Part shown: positions 1 through 10,997 of the stretch, in pieces
Layout: each line of letters opens with the position of its first letter
How positions within the stretch are numbered: the stretch's first letter is position 1
Source: Candidatus Saccharibacteria bacterium UBA2112
GTDB lineage: Bacteria; Patescibacteriota; Saccharimonadia; Saccharimonadales; Saccharimonadaceae
DNA length: 28,010 nt
Direction: 5' to 3'
Assembly (NCBI GenBank): GCA_002331045.1
Contig: DCYK01000043.1
Span: 1 to 28,010 of the forward strand
Notes under the pieces: model-generated
Databases searched by the model: none
What the model was told of the DNA's origin: nothing
What the model saw: the letters and a program-made list of their open reading frames with translations, nothing else
Position numbers and translations under genes: made by a program

Positions 1-145
1 CCTCACTTTGGGGCACGTTCCCACGCGTTACTCAGCCGTCCGCCGCTCGCCGCCAAGTAGTAAACTACTCGCGCTGCCGCTCGACTTGCATGTATTAGGC
101 ACGCCGCCAGCATTCATCCTGAGCCAGGATCAAACTCTCCATAAA
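1..145 (-). rRNA. rrs: 16S ribosomal RNA, 5' end (partial)
   Basis: The complement carries the universal 27F primer site (AGAGTTTGATCCTGGCTCAG), read from 138 down to 119. The bases before it match the conserved start of bacterial 16S rRNA, which places nucleotide 1 near 145. The gene runs leftward out of the window, so only about 145 nt of the 5' domain are present. The end is set by analogy with E. coli numbering, in which 27F covers nucleotides 8-27. Confidence 0.97.
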
Positions 146-300
146 AAATGACACTTATAGTGTGTCAGACTCAAATAAACTGACGATGATATTGCACAAC
201 TAAATTGTCAATGTGCTTAACCATCTGTTCAACTCGCAATCTCGCAGGTGTTGGGTATCGCCTTTTTGTCTCGATAATAAAGACTGGCGACCAGACTGTT
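146..300 (-). other. 16S rRNA leader with processing-type hairpins
   Basis: This is the transcribed spacer between the rRNA promoter and the mature 16S 5' end. It contains a 6-bp hairpin TGACAC/GTGTCA (149-167) just before the mature end and a second imperfect hairpin TTGACAA/TTGTGCAA nearer the promoter. Such elements usually belong to rRNA maturation, but no RNase III site can be assigned from this side alone. Confidence 0.5.
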
Positions 301-304
301 ATCT

Positions 305-333
305 ATCATACGCCCAAAAACTACTCTCGTCAA
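305..333 (-). promoter_or_regulatory. Sigma-70-type promoter of the 16S rRNA gene
   Basis: On the minus strand TTGACG (333-328) is followed by a 17-base spacer and TATGAT (310-305). Transcription should start near 298. The box lies just downstream of the PAP2-like stop codon at 352 on the same strand, and no terminator is visible between them. Confidence 0.8.
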
Positions 334-351
334 GGATATTTTTGCTATTTT

Positions 352-780
352 CTACTTTGTAAAGAAATAAACACCAAAACCAATAACCATCCCCAATAAT
401 GCGCCGACAGCGACTTCGAGTGGCTGATGACCCTTTGCTGCCCGCGGCAAAAGGATCTTGCTCTTTTGCTCTTTGATCAGAAGACTGAGCGCCTCTCCTT
501 GCTCGCCTGATGAGCGACGCACCATCAGTGCATCATACATAACAATCGCAGCAAATAATGTAATGACACCAAAGATAGCACTATCTACACCTTCCCTCAT
601 ACCAACCACACTCATTAAGGCAACCACGGCAGCACTATGACTACTTGGCATACTCCCTGACACATAAAGCTGCCTATAACTAATCGGGACTTTATTGCGA
701 ATACTATAGATAAACAATTTACCGCCCTGAGCCGTCAGCCAGGCAAGTACAATCGAGAGAAGGTAAGGCGATATAATCAC
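352..780 (-). CDS. Divergent PAP2-family (DUF212-type) membrane protein
   Basis: This 142-residue membrane protein has the marks of the divergent PAP2 family: SGSMPSSHSA around residues 42-51, a YDALMVRRSSGEQ segment in the middle, and a late GHQPLEV motif before the last membrane helix. Family members are small multi-spanning proteins related to acid phosphatases, and the true substrate is not established. The start is a GTG 6 nt after the gyrA stop, with GAGGAG in the end of gyrA as a possible ribosome site. It is the last gene of the gyrB-gyrA operon. Coupling to gyrase looks like shared transcription rather than shared function. Family assignment is firm; activity is unknown. Confidence 0.85.
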   Translation of the reverse strand: MIISPYLLSIVLAWLTAQGGKLFIYSIRNKVPISYRQLYVSGSMPSSHSAAVVALMSVVGMREGVDSAIFGVITLFAAIVMYDALMVRRSSGEQGEALSLLIKEQKSKILLPRAAKGHQPLEVAVGALLGMVIGFGVYFFTK

Positions 781-786
781 CCCGCC

Positions 787-3285
787 CTACTCCTCGCCCT
801 CTACTGGCTCATTCTCAGACATTAAGCCAATTGACGAAACCGCATCGCTATCGGCAAGTTTCATAATACGAACACCCTGTGTCGTCCTGCCAAGTGTTGG
901 TATATCCTTTAGTCCGACTCGAATGGCCTGACCCTTTTTCGAGATAAGAAGTGCCTCATTTGCATCCTCCTCAAGCGTTCTTACACTTATGATTGGCCCT
1001 GTCTTCGCGGTAACCACTGCCGCCTTAATACCGACACCTCCACGCTTATGACTTGGGAAATTTGCTACCTTTGTCGCTTTTCCGTAGCCTTTTTCACTCA
1101 CGACGAGCAGGCTTCGACCATCATCCGAAACAATATCCATTCCTACGACATGATCTTTCGGGCGCAACCTCACCCCACGGACCCCCCGGGCAGTACGCCC
1201 CATAGGACGCGCGTCCTTTTCGCTAAATCGTATCGCTTGACCAGCTGATGTTGATATTATCACATCATTATCTCCACTCGTTTTCTGTATCCAGCGTAGC
1301 TCATCTCCATCATCAAGCCGAATAGCAATGAGGCCGTTTGTACGGATATTTGCATAATCTTTCAGCGGCGTTTTCTTCACGGTGCCTTTTGTCGTCGACA
1401 TAAAAAGATATCCATCCTCATTCGCACCTTTTTCGTGACGAATAATCGATGTAATTTTCTCTTCTGGCTGCAACTGCAAGAGGTTTACCGCTGCCACACC
1501 CTTGGCCGCCAGACTCGCCGCCGGCACTTCGTATGCCTTTAATCTAAATACGCGACCCCTGTTTGTAAAGAAGAGTAAATAGTCGTGTGTCCTTGCAGGG
1601 ACAAGCTGATAAATAATGTCCTCTTCCTTAGTGGTCATACCTCGCTTGCCCTTACCTCCTCGATGCTGACGACGATACTCACTAACAAGTGTGCGCTTGA
1701 TGTAATTCTCTGTTGTCAAAAGTATAACACTCTCTTCATCAGGGATAAGCTCCTCATCACTAAACTTTCCGAGCTCGTGATTAATGATCTGACTGCGACG
1801 TTCATCGCCATATTTTTCCTTCATCTCTAGCAATTCCGTCTTGATAATCTTGAGAATTTCCTTCTCGTCCGCCAAGATACCTTCCAACTTCTTGATAAGC
1901 GCAAGGAGTTCAGTTAGTTCATCCTCAATCGCCTGGCGCTCGAGACCTGTCAGGCGGCGTAATTGCATCGCAAGAATGGCCTTCGCTTGAATTACACTCA
2001 GCTTAAAACTCTTGATGAGGTTTGACTCTGCCTCTTCGGAGGTCTTACTTGCACGAATAGTTTTGATAACCTCATCTATGTGATCAAGTGCGATCTTGTA
2101 GCCTTCAAGTATATGCGCACGCTCTTTGGCCTTACGAAGTTCAAACTCAGTACGCCGCCGCACGACAGATTGACGGTGTTTAACATACTCATCTAGTATT
2201 TCGCGCAAACCCAGTACTCGGGGCTGTATGCCGTCAATCAAGGCTAGCATATTAAAATGATACGATGTTTGTAAAGCAGTTTGCTTGAACAGTTGGTTAA
2301 GAACTTTTTTAGGATAAGCATCCTTTTTTAATTCAATCACCACGCGCACATTCCCGCGAGCAGATTCGTCTCGAATATCTGCTATAGTAATCTTCTTTTC
2401 TTTATGCAAGTCAGCAATCTTTTCTATTAGTGTAGCTTTATTTACACCATAGGGCACCTCAGTTACAACAATCTGATGACGACCTTTTTTGGTTTCTTCA
2501 ATTTCCGTAACTGCACGAATTACAACACTTCCTCGACCCGTCTGATACGCCTGCTTCATTGGCGCACCGCCATAAACAATAGCCCCCGTAGGAAAATCAG
2601 GTCCCTTAACGTGTGCAAGTAAGTCATCAACCGTTGCATCAGGATTATCAATAGTCTCAACCGTTGCATCGACCAGTTCACCCAAGTTATGCGGCGGGAT
2701 ATTTGTCGCCATACCAACCGCAATACCAATTTGACCATTCAATAACAGGTTTGGAACTTTGGCAGGTAGCACAGATGGTTCTTGCTCACTCCCATCAAAA
2801 TTATCACGAAAATCAACAGTCTCTTTCTCAATATCAACAAGCATCTCATCAGCAATCTTTGCCATACGTGCCTCGGTATAACGCATAGCTGCCGGCGGAT
2901 CTCCGTCCATAGAGCCAAAGTTACCCTGTCCTTGAACAAGTGTGTACCGCATCGACCAGTCTTGCGCCAAGCGCACCATTGAATCATAGATTGCGCCATC
3001 GCCATGGGGGTGGAACTTACCCATTACATCCCCAACAATACGAGCAGATTTAACAAACTTTGCGCCGGACCGATTACCATTTTGATTCATTGAATACAAA
3101 ATACGGCGATGCACCGGCTTAATACCGTCACGTACATCCGGTAGAGCTCGATCAATAATAACGCTCATAGAATACTTGAGGAAGCTATCCTCCATTACAT
3201 CCTCGACCGTTCGATCTTCCACACTTCGTGAATGCGTAGGGGTATTTACAATTTCAATTTCTTGTTGCGTATCATCCTTTTCCAT
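787..3285 (-). CDS. gyrA: DNA gyrase subunit A
   Basis: GyrA is the DNA-cleaving and rejoining subunit of gyrase and works with GyrB to introduce negative supercoils. The 832-residue length is normal. The catalytic tyrosine is Y136 in AAMRYTEAR, and the quinolone-pocket segment is [11 protein letters not shown] (92-102). The C-terminal pinwheel carries a GyrA box, QHRGGKG, near residue 540, which separates gyrase from topoisomerase IV. The residue equivalent to E. coli Ser83 is glycine (G97). ATG begins 2 nt after the gyrB stop, with GAGGAG inside the end of gyrB as ribosome site, so the two subunits are translationally coupled. Confidence 0.97.
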   Translation of the reverse strand: MEKDDTQQEIEIVNTPTHSRSVEDRTVEDVMEDSFLKYSMSVIIDRALPDVRDGIKPVHRRILYSMNQNGNRSGAKFVKSARIVGDVMGKFHPHGDGAIYDSMVRLAQDWSMRYTLVQGQGNFGSMDGDPPAAMRYTEARMAKIADEMLVDIEKETVDFRDNFDGSEQEPSVLPAKVPNLLLNGQIGIAVGMATNIPPHNLGELVDATVETIDNPDATVDDLLAHVKGPDFPTGAIVYGGAPMKQAYQTGRGSVVIRAVTEIEETKKGRHQIVVTEVPYGVNKATLIEKIADLHKEKKITIADIRDESARGNVRVVIELKKDAYPKKVLNQLFKQTALQTSYHFNMLALIDGIQPRVLGLREILDEYVKHRQSVVRRRTEFELRKAKERAHILEGYKIALDHIDEVIKTIRASKTSEEAESNLIKSFKLSVIQAKAILAMQLRRLTGLERQAIEDELTELLALIKKLEGILADEKEILKIIKTELLEMKEKYGDERRSQIINHELGKFSDEELIPDEESVILLTTENYIKRTLVSEYRRQHRGGKGKRGMTTKEEDIIYQLVPARTHDYLLFFTNRGRVFRLKAYEVPAASLAAKGVAAVNLLQLQPEEKITSIIRHEKGANEDGYLFMSTTKGTVKKTPLKDYANIRTNGLIAIRLDDGDELRWIQKTSGDNDVIISTSAGQAIRFSEKDARPMGRTARGVRGVRLRPKDHVVGMDIVSDDGRSLLVVSEKGYGKATKVANFPSHKRGGVGIKAAVVTAKTGPIISVRTLEEDANEALLISKKGQAIRVGLKDIPTLGRTTQGVRIMKLADSDAVSSIGLMSENEPVEGEE

Positions 3286-3287
3286 AG

Positions 3288-5270
<1,983 letters not shown>

Positions 5271-5308
5271 TCACAACTTGCAGCTATTCAGCCATTTACA
5301 TTTTCCTC

Positions 5309-5337
5309 ATTATACCGCAAGCCTCTCCTCTACTCAA
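5309..5337 (-). promoter_or_regulatory. Promoter of the gyrB-gyrA operon
   Basis: TTGAGT (5337-5332), a 17-base spacer and a perfect TATAAT (5314-5309) lie on the minus strand. Transcription would start near 5302, giving a leader of about 38 nt with GAGGGA before the gyrB ATG. Confidence 0.8.
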
Positions 5338-5408
5338 GCTCTTGTACTACCCTTTAGTCTTATGCTAATCTATACATGAGGTAACAAAAAAATAAATAGA
5401 ACTCAAAC

Positions 5409-6572
5409 ATGTTTCGAAAGCTTGTCTCTCATTTACCCTATAGTCCTGCTCTTATTGAAGATATAGGCTTTTATGCTCATCGCCTCAGACAGGAAGATGC
5501 GACAAGACGAACAACTCTCATATTTGCTACACTTGCCCTCATCATTCAATCCCTCACTGTATTTTCACCCCCTGAGGCAGCTAATGCCTCAAGCGAACAA
5601 GATATTGTCAGAGGTGGTGTTAGTAGTCTTGAAGACTTCTTGCTGCGCTACGACCGCAACGAAGAAGACCTCAAGGACATCTACAGCTCTATTGGTGTTA
5701 CTAGGAGCGAAATAGCATCAGCTACCCAAGGCACTATTGCTACCAGATCAAATACGTACATCATGAACCGATACGGCCAACTTACGTCATCTCAAAAGGA
5801 AGTCAGCATGTCCTACCAACGAAGCTCCGGGGGGGTGGGTGTTCGCTACTTTAGTCCACTATCGTCACTCACATCCACCAGGACAACTTTTGACGGATGG
5901 ATTGGTAATTCAACATCTCTTGGCTGGTTCGGCATTATTAAGTCGAGTGGTAGTATCGCCACCCAGGGAATTCCGTCTACTATCAACCCCTTGGGCAACA
6001 AAGACACTTCAGCGAGTCGCACTATCAGTGTAAAAAACCTATCACAAAGTCGCGAAGATCATTTTACGGCAAAAGAAGCTGACAAACTTGCCTACACCCT
6101 TAAGCAGGCGAATACAACGAATGAAGTAACCTCCGCACCCTTTACTGTCCGGCTCGCTGATATCCTTGAATATGCCACCATCTCAGATAGTGGTGGTGGT
6201 GTTTTTGACAACAAAACAAAGACACTTTCGTGGCCGGAGGTACAGCTCCAGCCAAACGAATCACAGACACGATCTTTCGTCATCCAGCTGCTATCGGAAT
6301 TACCTGCAACCGGCATCGGCAAAAGTAACCCTACGTCATACGATTGCAAGCTAACAGTCTCTTTTGGTAATGTTCTCACTCATCCAATTAACTGCCCCTT
6401 CGCTAAGAGTGTGGAAGGTGTTTTCGCCCTTCTCCCAAAAACAGGTATTGGCATTAATATCGGTTTTGCCATTCTTTTACTCTCGGTAATAATCTTTTTT
6501 TATCTCCGCACCCGTCAACTAAAGACTGAGATTCGGATCATTCGACATAACTTTAACTCTGGTGTGATATAG
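5409..6572 (+). CDS. Surface protein with DUF11-like domain and C-terminal LPKTG-membrane segment
   Basis: This is a 387-residue envelope protein of unknown function. A basic N-terminus is followed by a hydrophobic export or anchor segment (about 36-52) ending in a PPEAANAS stretch. An extracellular region follows. Residues about 206-300 alternate in the way of DUF11 beta-sandwich domains (Lys-Leu-Ala-Tyr-Thr-Leu, Gly-Gly-Gly, Leu-Ser-Trp-Pro). LPKTG (342-346) directly precedes a membrane helix (347-366) and a basic tail of about 20 residues. That resembles a sortase signal, but the tail is longer than usual. From memory, the N-terminal half resembles a family common in Saccharibacteria; this was not checked. 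It is followed after 11 nt by the gene at 6584. Confidence 0.6.
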   Translation: MFRKLVSHLPYSPALIEDIGFYAHRLRQEDATRRTTLIFATLALIIQSLTVFSPPEAANASSEQDIVRGGVSSLEDFLLRYDRNEEDLKDIYSSIGVTRSEIASATQGTIATRSNTYIMNRYGQLTSSQKEVSMSYQRSSGGVGVRYFSPLSSLTSTRTTFDGWIGNSTSLGWFGIIKSSGSIATQGIPSTINPLGNKDTSASRTISVKNLSQSREDHFTAKEADKLAYTLKQANTTNEVTSAPFTVRLADILEYATISDSGGGVFDNKTKTLSWPEVQLQPNESQTRSFVIQLLSELPATGIGKSNPTSYDCKLTVSFGNVLTHPINCPFAKSVEGVFALLPKTGIGINIGFAILLLSVIIFFYLRTRQLKTEIRIIRHNFNSGVI

Positions 6573-6583
6573 GCGTAATCATC

Positions 6584-7156
6584 ATGAATGAAAAGGAAAG
6601 AATCTCAGCACAATCGCGAGAGAAAGAGAGCAACCAAGAGCAGCTTGACGAGATTGCCGCAGAGCAACGAGAAGCAATGCGTGACCAACTGGAACGTCAA
6701 GAGAGAAAGCAAGAAAACATCGAATCAGAAGATGAGGTGTTACATAGAGCAGAACGACTCGCTCAAAAGGCCGAGATAGAGAAAACTGAGCACAGCAAAG
6801 ACACCCCGCTCAACGAAAGATATCGGGGCGCTCCCTCAAGAAAACAACTTCACGATAGCTTCAAACAACAAATGCAATCAGTCCGAGAAAACCTAGGCAT
6901 TGGTGGCAAAGTTTTTAGCACGATCATTCATAACAAAACAATAGAATCAGTAAGTAACTTTCTTAGTGTAACTATTGCCCGCCCCAACGCCCTTCTTAGC
7001 GGCAGCATTGCTGCGTTTGTTACTGTTACAATCCTCTACTTCGTCGCAAAACACTACGGGTTTCAATTATCAGGCTTCGAGACAATCCTAGCTTTCATAC
7101 TAGGTTGGCTAATTGGCATTATCTACGACTATAGTATTTCACGCTTTCGAAAATAA
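6584..7156 (+). CDS. Coiled-coil protein with two C-terminal membrane helices
   Basis: I do not recognise this 190-residue protein. Residues 1-90 are extremely rich in Glu, Gln, Arg and Lys and should form a long coiled coil. Two membrane helices follow at about 132-153 and 160-180, with a basic C-terminus, so the coiled coil is probably cytoplasmic. It starts 11 nt after the upstream surface-protein gene and has no clear ribosome site. The two are probably co-transcribed. A role in the envelope or in anchoring a cytoplasmic partner is only a guess. Confidence 0.6.
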   Translation: MNEKERISAQSREKESNQEQLDEIAAEQREAMRDQLERQERKQENIESEDEVLHRAERLAQKAEIEKTEHSKDTPLNERYRGAPSRKQLHDSFKQQMQSVRENLGIGGKVFSTIIHNKTIESVSNFLSVTIARPNALLSGSIAAFVTVTILYFVAKHYGFQLSGFETILAFILGWLIGIIYDYSISRFRK

Positions 7157-7166
7157 TAAAGCACCG

Positions 7167-10106
7167 TTATCGAAGCCGAATACTCACTTCTTGCGAATCC
7201 TCTTGCTCTCCTGAAGATGATCGTGTCGTCAATGGTGGTAGAGCCTCCACCTGGGGGGAAGAGGATGTCGATTGAGTTGTTTGCGTAGGGGAAACTCCCT
7301 GGCGAGGCGGTTCTTGTAGCTGGTTAGTGATCTGTGCAGGCGGCATAGAAGACTGCTGACGAGATTGCTGGATAGGCACTGCCGAGACGGACGACGATAT
7401 TTGACCACTTGTCTGCTGTGATAAGTGAGGATTCTCTATCCCCCCTGTCATAGTTCCTGATACGCCCTTTGTAGCGCCAGCCGAAACCTGGGGTGACAGC
7501 CGTGAGGAGGGCGTATTCATACCAGCTTTCTGGCGCTTTGCTAACCACTCATCGAGAAAAGATCCTCCCCCGCCCTTTGACGGCGATGCCCCCATAGGAC
7601 GCGCGCTCGGACCGCGACCCGCAGTACCAGGAGGAAGCGCTCCGCCTGGCGTTCCTGGACGTGTCCTAGGCGGCTCTAAGCGCGCGAATATCTCTTTCTC
7701 CACTACTGCTCGACTATAGCCATACTTCGTTGCAGAAAGCCGTTTCATTGCGTCAGCAAGCTGTGGGTTTGCCTGATTCATAGGGGGCAATAGTGACATA
7801 CTAAACGGTGCTGACGGCACATTATTTATCATGACACTCGTAATCGCCTGATAATTCGGTAATTTCGTAAGATCCTCCGCATCAAATACAGGCTGAAACT
7901 TTTTAACCATGAGCTCAGCATCCGTTACCCCAATACGACCACTGATGACAGTTCCAACGTTTCCAATAATCGCCTCTCTGATTTTATCAGTGAGCTGCGT
8001 CATGAACTGATTACCAAGCACGAGGTTGAGCCTATACTTTCTTGCCTCTGAGAGAATTGATTCAAAACTTTCAGTTGCAAAGTTCTGGAACTCATCCACA
8101 AAGAGGCAAAAGTCTTCACGGTCCTGCTCAGCCATATCAGCTCGCGCCATGGCCGCTGCCTGAAACTTCATAACAAATATCATCCCGATGAGCTTTGAGT
8201 TAAGTTCACCCATCTTACCTTTTGACAAATTTACGAGAAGGATTTTTTTACCATCCATAATGTCACGGATATTAAAACCACTTTTTCTCTGGCCCATGAT
8301 ATTACGCATCATTGTGTTAGACAGGAAAGGTCCGAACTTACTCACTACCCAACTCGTTACCTCGCCAGACTCGTTCGAGCGTTGCGATGCAGGATACTCC
8401 TTCGTCCAAAAATCAAGTACATTTCGATCTGTAACGTATTTTAGTTTTGACTTCATAAAGGCATCATCAACAAGTAATTTTGGAATATCAATAAAGGTTC
8501 CTCCATTTGGATCAGCCATAAGAAGGAGTGCGCAATTACGGAATATGTGCTCCAGACGCGGACCCACGATACCTGTATGGCCCGGGTCATAGAGGCTATA
8601 GAGCATCGCTATTGACTCCTGAACCAAGAAATCCTTCTGATCTTCATTATCCCACTCAAATAGATTCAACCCGATAGGGTTGTCAAGATCACCAGGGTTA
8701 AAGTAAATGACATCCTCAACCCTTTCCTTCGGAACATTTGCAAGTAGTTTTTCGACTGCATCCCCATGAGGGTCAATAAATGCAAAACCCTTGCCATCAT
8801 ACATATCTTGATATGCCAAGTTTTCAAGAAGGACCGACTTACCAACACCAGTTTGACCAATGATGTAGGTATGTCGACGACGATCATTTTCACTAAGACG
8901 GATCTCTTTTTTGACACCACGAAATTCATTAATACCCAATAGCAATCCCTCATCCAGTAGCTCTGTCGGTCCATCAACCTGTTTCGACATTTGACGCTTC
9001 ACCTTTGACGTAGGAATACTATTCTGATCCGGCAAATGAAATATCGTTGCCATTTCAACACTGTTGAGAATATTACTACTAGTTGTTTGTGGGAAAAACC
9101 GGAAAATAAATGAAGTCACAAGTTCTTCTATATCACGCGCTGGAGTAAACTTAAACCCATTATGGCTTGGCGAATCAAACAACGAGAATGCCGCGACTAT
9201 ATTCTTTAACAACCCTTGGGAATGTTCTGTTGTGTTAGATGAAACAACGATCCGTATTAACACCTCATAGGCGGGATACCGCGTCTTCTCCTCTATTACC
9301 TTAATCAAATCCTCCTCAAGCGAAGTTAACTGTTTTGACTCCGGTTTTTTATCTTCGGGTAGCTCTGGTGGTTTCCATAATATCTCTGCCAAGCCACTAG
9401 CACCCTTGATACCGAGCCCCTGAGTCTTCGATTTGTCATCTTTGATCTTTTTTGCCGCATCCGTAGAAGCCCGCACCCAACCTTCATTGGCAGGACGCAT
9501 CAAAAACTGAATTGCGACACCATCTTCACGAGTAGCAGCTGATAACGCATTCAACAATGCCCTTGCGGCATCTCTTTTCGTTTCCTGGTAGGTAGCAATT
9601 GGATACACGAACTTCTTTTTTAAGGTAAATTCACCTCCAATAACCCCGCTCATCTTACCTGCCTCGTTAAAAATATTATGTTCACTCACCTCTTCTAAAC
9701 GGGCGGAGGGGTATGCTGCAGCTATCGCTTGCTTCACTACATCAACGAGTACAATCGGGACAACGGTGTAGTAATGAACGAGACCGCCTTTTGCGACAAT
9801 TTCAAAGGATATGTGACGCTGTCCATAGATTTTACTCTTAAAACCCTTTGTAGCGGTACTTGCGATAATATTGTACATGACCTGCGCCTCAGATAGCACC
9901 TCCTCTGTCAGATCCCTCTCGTCACGAGATCCTCTCTCGATATCATCACTTAGAGGGGGCAAGTGAATGAACATAGGGACCATCTTAAGACCCCGTTCAT
10001 AGTTCTTTGCTTCACGTAACGTCTTTTTGTATTGCATAAAGATGATGAGAATCAAAGCCGTTCCGATAAATACCGTAACGAATGCAGTAATAAAAATACC
10101 CGCCAT
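7167..10106 (-). CDS. VirD4/TraG-type membrane ATPase (type IV secretion coupling-protein-like)
   Basis: This 979-residue protein has one N-terminal membrane helix (about 5-24), a domain of about 370 residues, then a HerA/VirD4-class P-loop ATPase. Walker A is GQTGVGKS (417-424), a FIDPHGD motif sits at 443-449, and Walker B is CLFVDEF with D671 and E672. A glutamine-bearing LVLGNQFMTQL follows, as expected for TraG/VirD4 coupling proteins. From about residue 810 the tail is Pro, Ser and Gln rich and probably disordered. Such ATPases feed DNA or protein into type IV secretion channels. No VirB4 or relaxase gene is present here, so the cargo is open. Its ATG sits 6 nt after TAAAAT, suggesting a leaderless transcript. 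It converges on 6584-7156 with a 10-bp gap. Confidence 0.8.
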   Translation of the reverse strand: MAGIFITAFVTVFIGTALILIIFMQYKKTLREAKNYERGLKMVPMFIHLPPLSDDIERGSRDERDLTEEVLSEAQVMYNIIASTATKGFKSKIYGQRHISFEIVAKGGLVHYYTVVPIVLVDVVKQAIAAAYPSARLEEVSEHNIFNEAGKMSGVIGGEFTLKKKFVYPIATYQETKRDAARALLNALSAATREDGVAIQFLMRPANEGWVRASTDAAKKIKDDKSKTQGLGIKGASGLAEILWKPPELPEDKKPESKQLTSLEEDLIKVIEEKTRYPAYEVLIRIVVSSNTTEHSQGLLKNIVAAFSLFDSPSHNGFKFTPARDIEELVTSFIFRFFPQTTSSNILNSVEMATIFHLPDQNSIPTSKVKRQMSKQVDGPTELLDEGLLLGINEFRGVKKEIRLSENDRRRHTYIIGQTGVGKSVLLENLAYQDMYDGKGFAFIDPHGDAVEKLLANVPKERVEDVIYFNPGDLDNPIGLNLFEWDNEDQKDFLVQESIAMLYSLYDPGHTGIVGPRLEHIFRNCALLLMADPNGGTFIDIPKLLVDDAFMKSKLKYVTDRNVLDFWTKEYPASQRSNESGEVTSWVVSKFGPFLSNTMMRNIMGQRKSGFNIRDIMDGKKILLVNLSKGKMGELNSKLIGMIFVMKFQAAAMARADMAEQDREDFCLFVDEFQNFATESFESILSEARKYRLNLVLGNQFMTQLTDKIREAIIGNVGTVISGRIGVTDAELMVKKFQPVFDAEDLTKLPNYQAITSVMINNVPSAPFSMSLLPPMNQANPQLADAMKRLSATKYGYSRAVVEKEIFARLEPPRTRPGTPGGALPPGTAGRGPSARPMGASPSKGGGGSFLDEWLAKRQKAGMNTPSSRLSPQVSAGATKGVSGTMTGGIENPHLSQQTSGQISSSVSAVPIQQSRQQSSMPPAQITNQLQEPPRQGVSPTQTTQSTSSSPQVEALPPLTTRSSSGEQEDSQEVSIRLR

Positions 10107-10112
10107 ACTTCT

Positions 10113-10118
10113 ATTTTA
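10113..10118 (-). promoter_or_regulatory. -10 box for a leaderless VirD4-like ATPase transcript
   Basis: TAAAAT lies 6 nt before the ATG at 10106 on the minus strand, so transcription would begin at or next to the start codon. No good -35 box is visible 17 bases upstream, and transcription from the genes upstream may also contribute. Confidence 0.45.
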
Positions 10119-10128
10119 GCGCAAGCAG

Positions 10129-10542
10129 CTAATTTGAAACACCTAATTCTTTGCCATATCTTTTCTTCAGATAGTCGGCTTGTAATTTCCCTATTGCCTT
10201 TTCTCTTTTGTACGGATCATTCTGTGTTTCTGCAATAATCTTTTTCGCCTTGTCCACCCATTCCTTCTCTATCAGATCATCATCAGCCGCCAGTGTCGGC
10301 CCCGTCGTATCATCATCGTCACTAACCACAGGCTGTGGTACAGTAACTGTCGGCGGAGGTAGCGGCACATTGATGGGAGGAGGTGCTACGGCTGTTTTTT
10401 CACTACGCTGAACCCCCTGCTCTGTTTCATGTACAGTTTCACGCTTCTCATGATCTGGCAATCTTTCACTGCCAGCATCAGGATTCTGTGGCTGCATCTC
10501 CGGGTTTGGTCCCATTTGCGGTATTTGACGTTCCGGATTCAT
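10129..10542 (-). CDS. Small proline-rich acidic protein, unknown function
   Basis: This 137-residue protein has a low-complexity N-terminal half rich in Pro, Gln and Glu with a PLPPPTVTVPQP stretch, then an acidic SDDDDT segment. A compact charged C-terminus (about 85-137) of Lys- and Glu-rich helices follows. There is no signal peptide or membrane helix. I start it at the ATG at 10542, not the in-frame ATG at 10551, because the latter overlaps an extended -10 box (TGGTATAAT) and could not be in the transcript. It lies between a small membrane protein and the VirD4-like ATPase, so it may be an accessory of that system. This is inference from position only. Confidence 0.65.
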   Translation of the reverse strand: MNPERQIPQMGPNPEMQPQNPDAGSERLPDHEKRETVHETEQGVQRSEKTAVAPPPINVPLPPPTVTVPQPVVSDDDDTTGPTLAADDDLIEKEWVDKAKKIIAETQNDPYKREKAIGKLQADYLKKRYGKELGVSN

Positions 10543-10549
10543 ATGCGTC

Positions 10550-10555
10550 ATTATA
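10550..10555 (-). promoter_or_regulatory. Extended -10 promoter for the leaderless gene at 10542
   Basis: The minus strand reads TGGTATAAT, a perfect extended -10, with TATAAT at 10555-10550. Seven bases separate it from the ATG at 10542, which places the transcript start at the start codon. Confidence 0.6.
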
Positions 10556-10577
10556 CCATAACCGAGGCAGGAGGGGG

Positions 10578-10964
10578 TTAGAAGCTTCTTTTTGTAATGT
10601 AGGTAAGGGCAATGATCTCAAATAGCAGTACCAGTCCTATTTCATAGACGTTAATTCGTCCGACAGATCGCAAACTAATGAGAATGACCGGTGCAAGAGC
10701 GAGGACAGTAGAATAATAATAGATATGCTGCGAAGACAGGTAGGCAAAACGGCGCAATAAACCTGACTTTTTTCTCAATATGTAAGCTATTCGCACAAAA
10801 AAGCCAAGCACGAGGGTGAGAGTGCTCAAAATAACGACATATCCAAGAAAAAAAACTACCAGGATACCAAAAGCCCCAATGGACGATGGCTCCTGTGTTG
10901 TCATAATAACTAAAAGTAGACCCGCCGAAACGAGGCCGATAAGTGATAAGAATCTAAAAAACAT
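10578..10964 (-). CDS. Small integral membrane protein, unknown function
   Basis: I do not recognise this 128-residue protein. It is mostly hydrophobic, with about four membrane helices near residues 4-24, 30-56, 76-97 and 103-122 and basic loops between them. It is first in the minus-strand group that continues with the proline-rich protein and the VirD4-like ATPase, though each of these genes also has its own -10 box. TATAAT is 9 nt before the ATG, so the mRNA probably has almost no leader. Confidence 0.65.
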   Translation of the reverse strand: MFFRFLSLIGLVSAGLLLVIMTTQEPSSIGAFGILVVFFLGYVVILSTLTLVLGFFVRIAYILRKKSGLLRRFAYLSSQHIYYYSTVLALAPVILISLRSVGRINVYEIGLVLLFEIIALTYITKRSF

Positions 10965-10973
10965 ATACCGTGT

Positions 10974-10979
10974 ATTATA
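10974..10979 (-). promoter_or_regulatory. -10 box for the membrane protein gene at 10964
   Basis: TATAAT lies 9 nt before the ATG, so the expected leader is 2-3 nt. The -35 region is poor. Confidence 0.5.
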
Positions 10980-10997
10980 CTACCTTGGAGTCAGAGT

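Noticed and set aside
205..399. 64-codon plus-strand ORF
   Set aside because: It is antisense to the 16S leader and promoter.
6306..6312. LPATG in the middle of the 5409 protein as a sortase signal
   Set aside because: It is at residues 298-302, about 85 residues from the C-terminus, with no hydrophobic segment directly after it.
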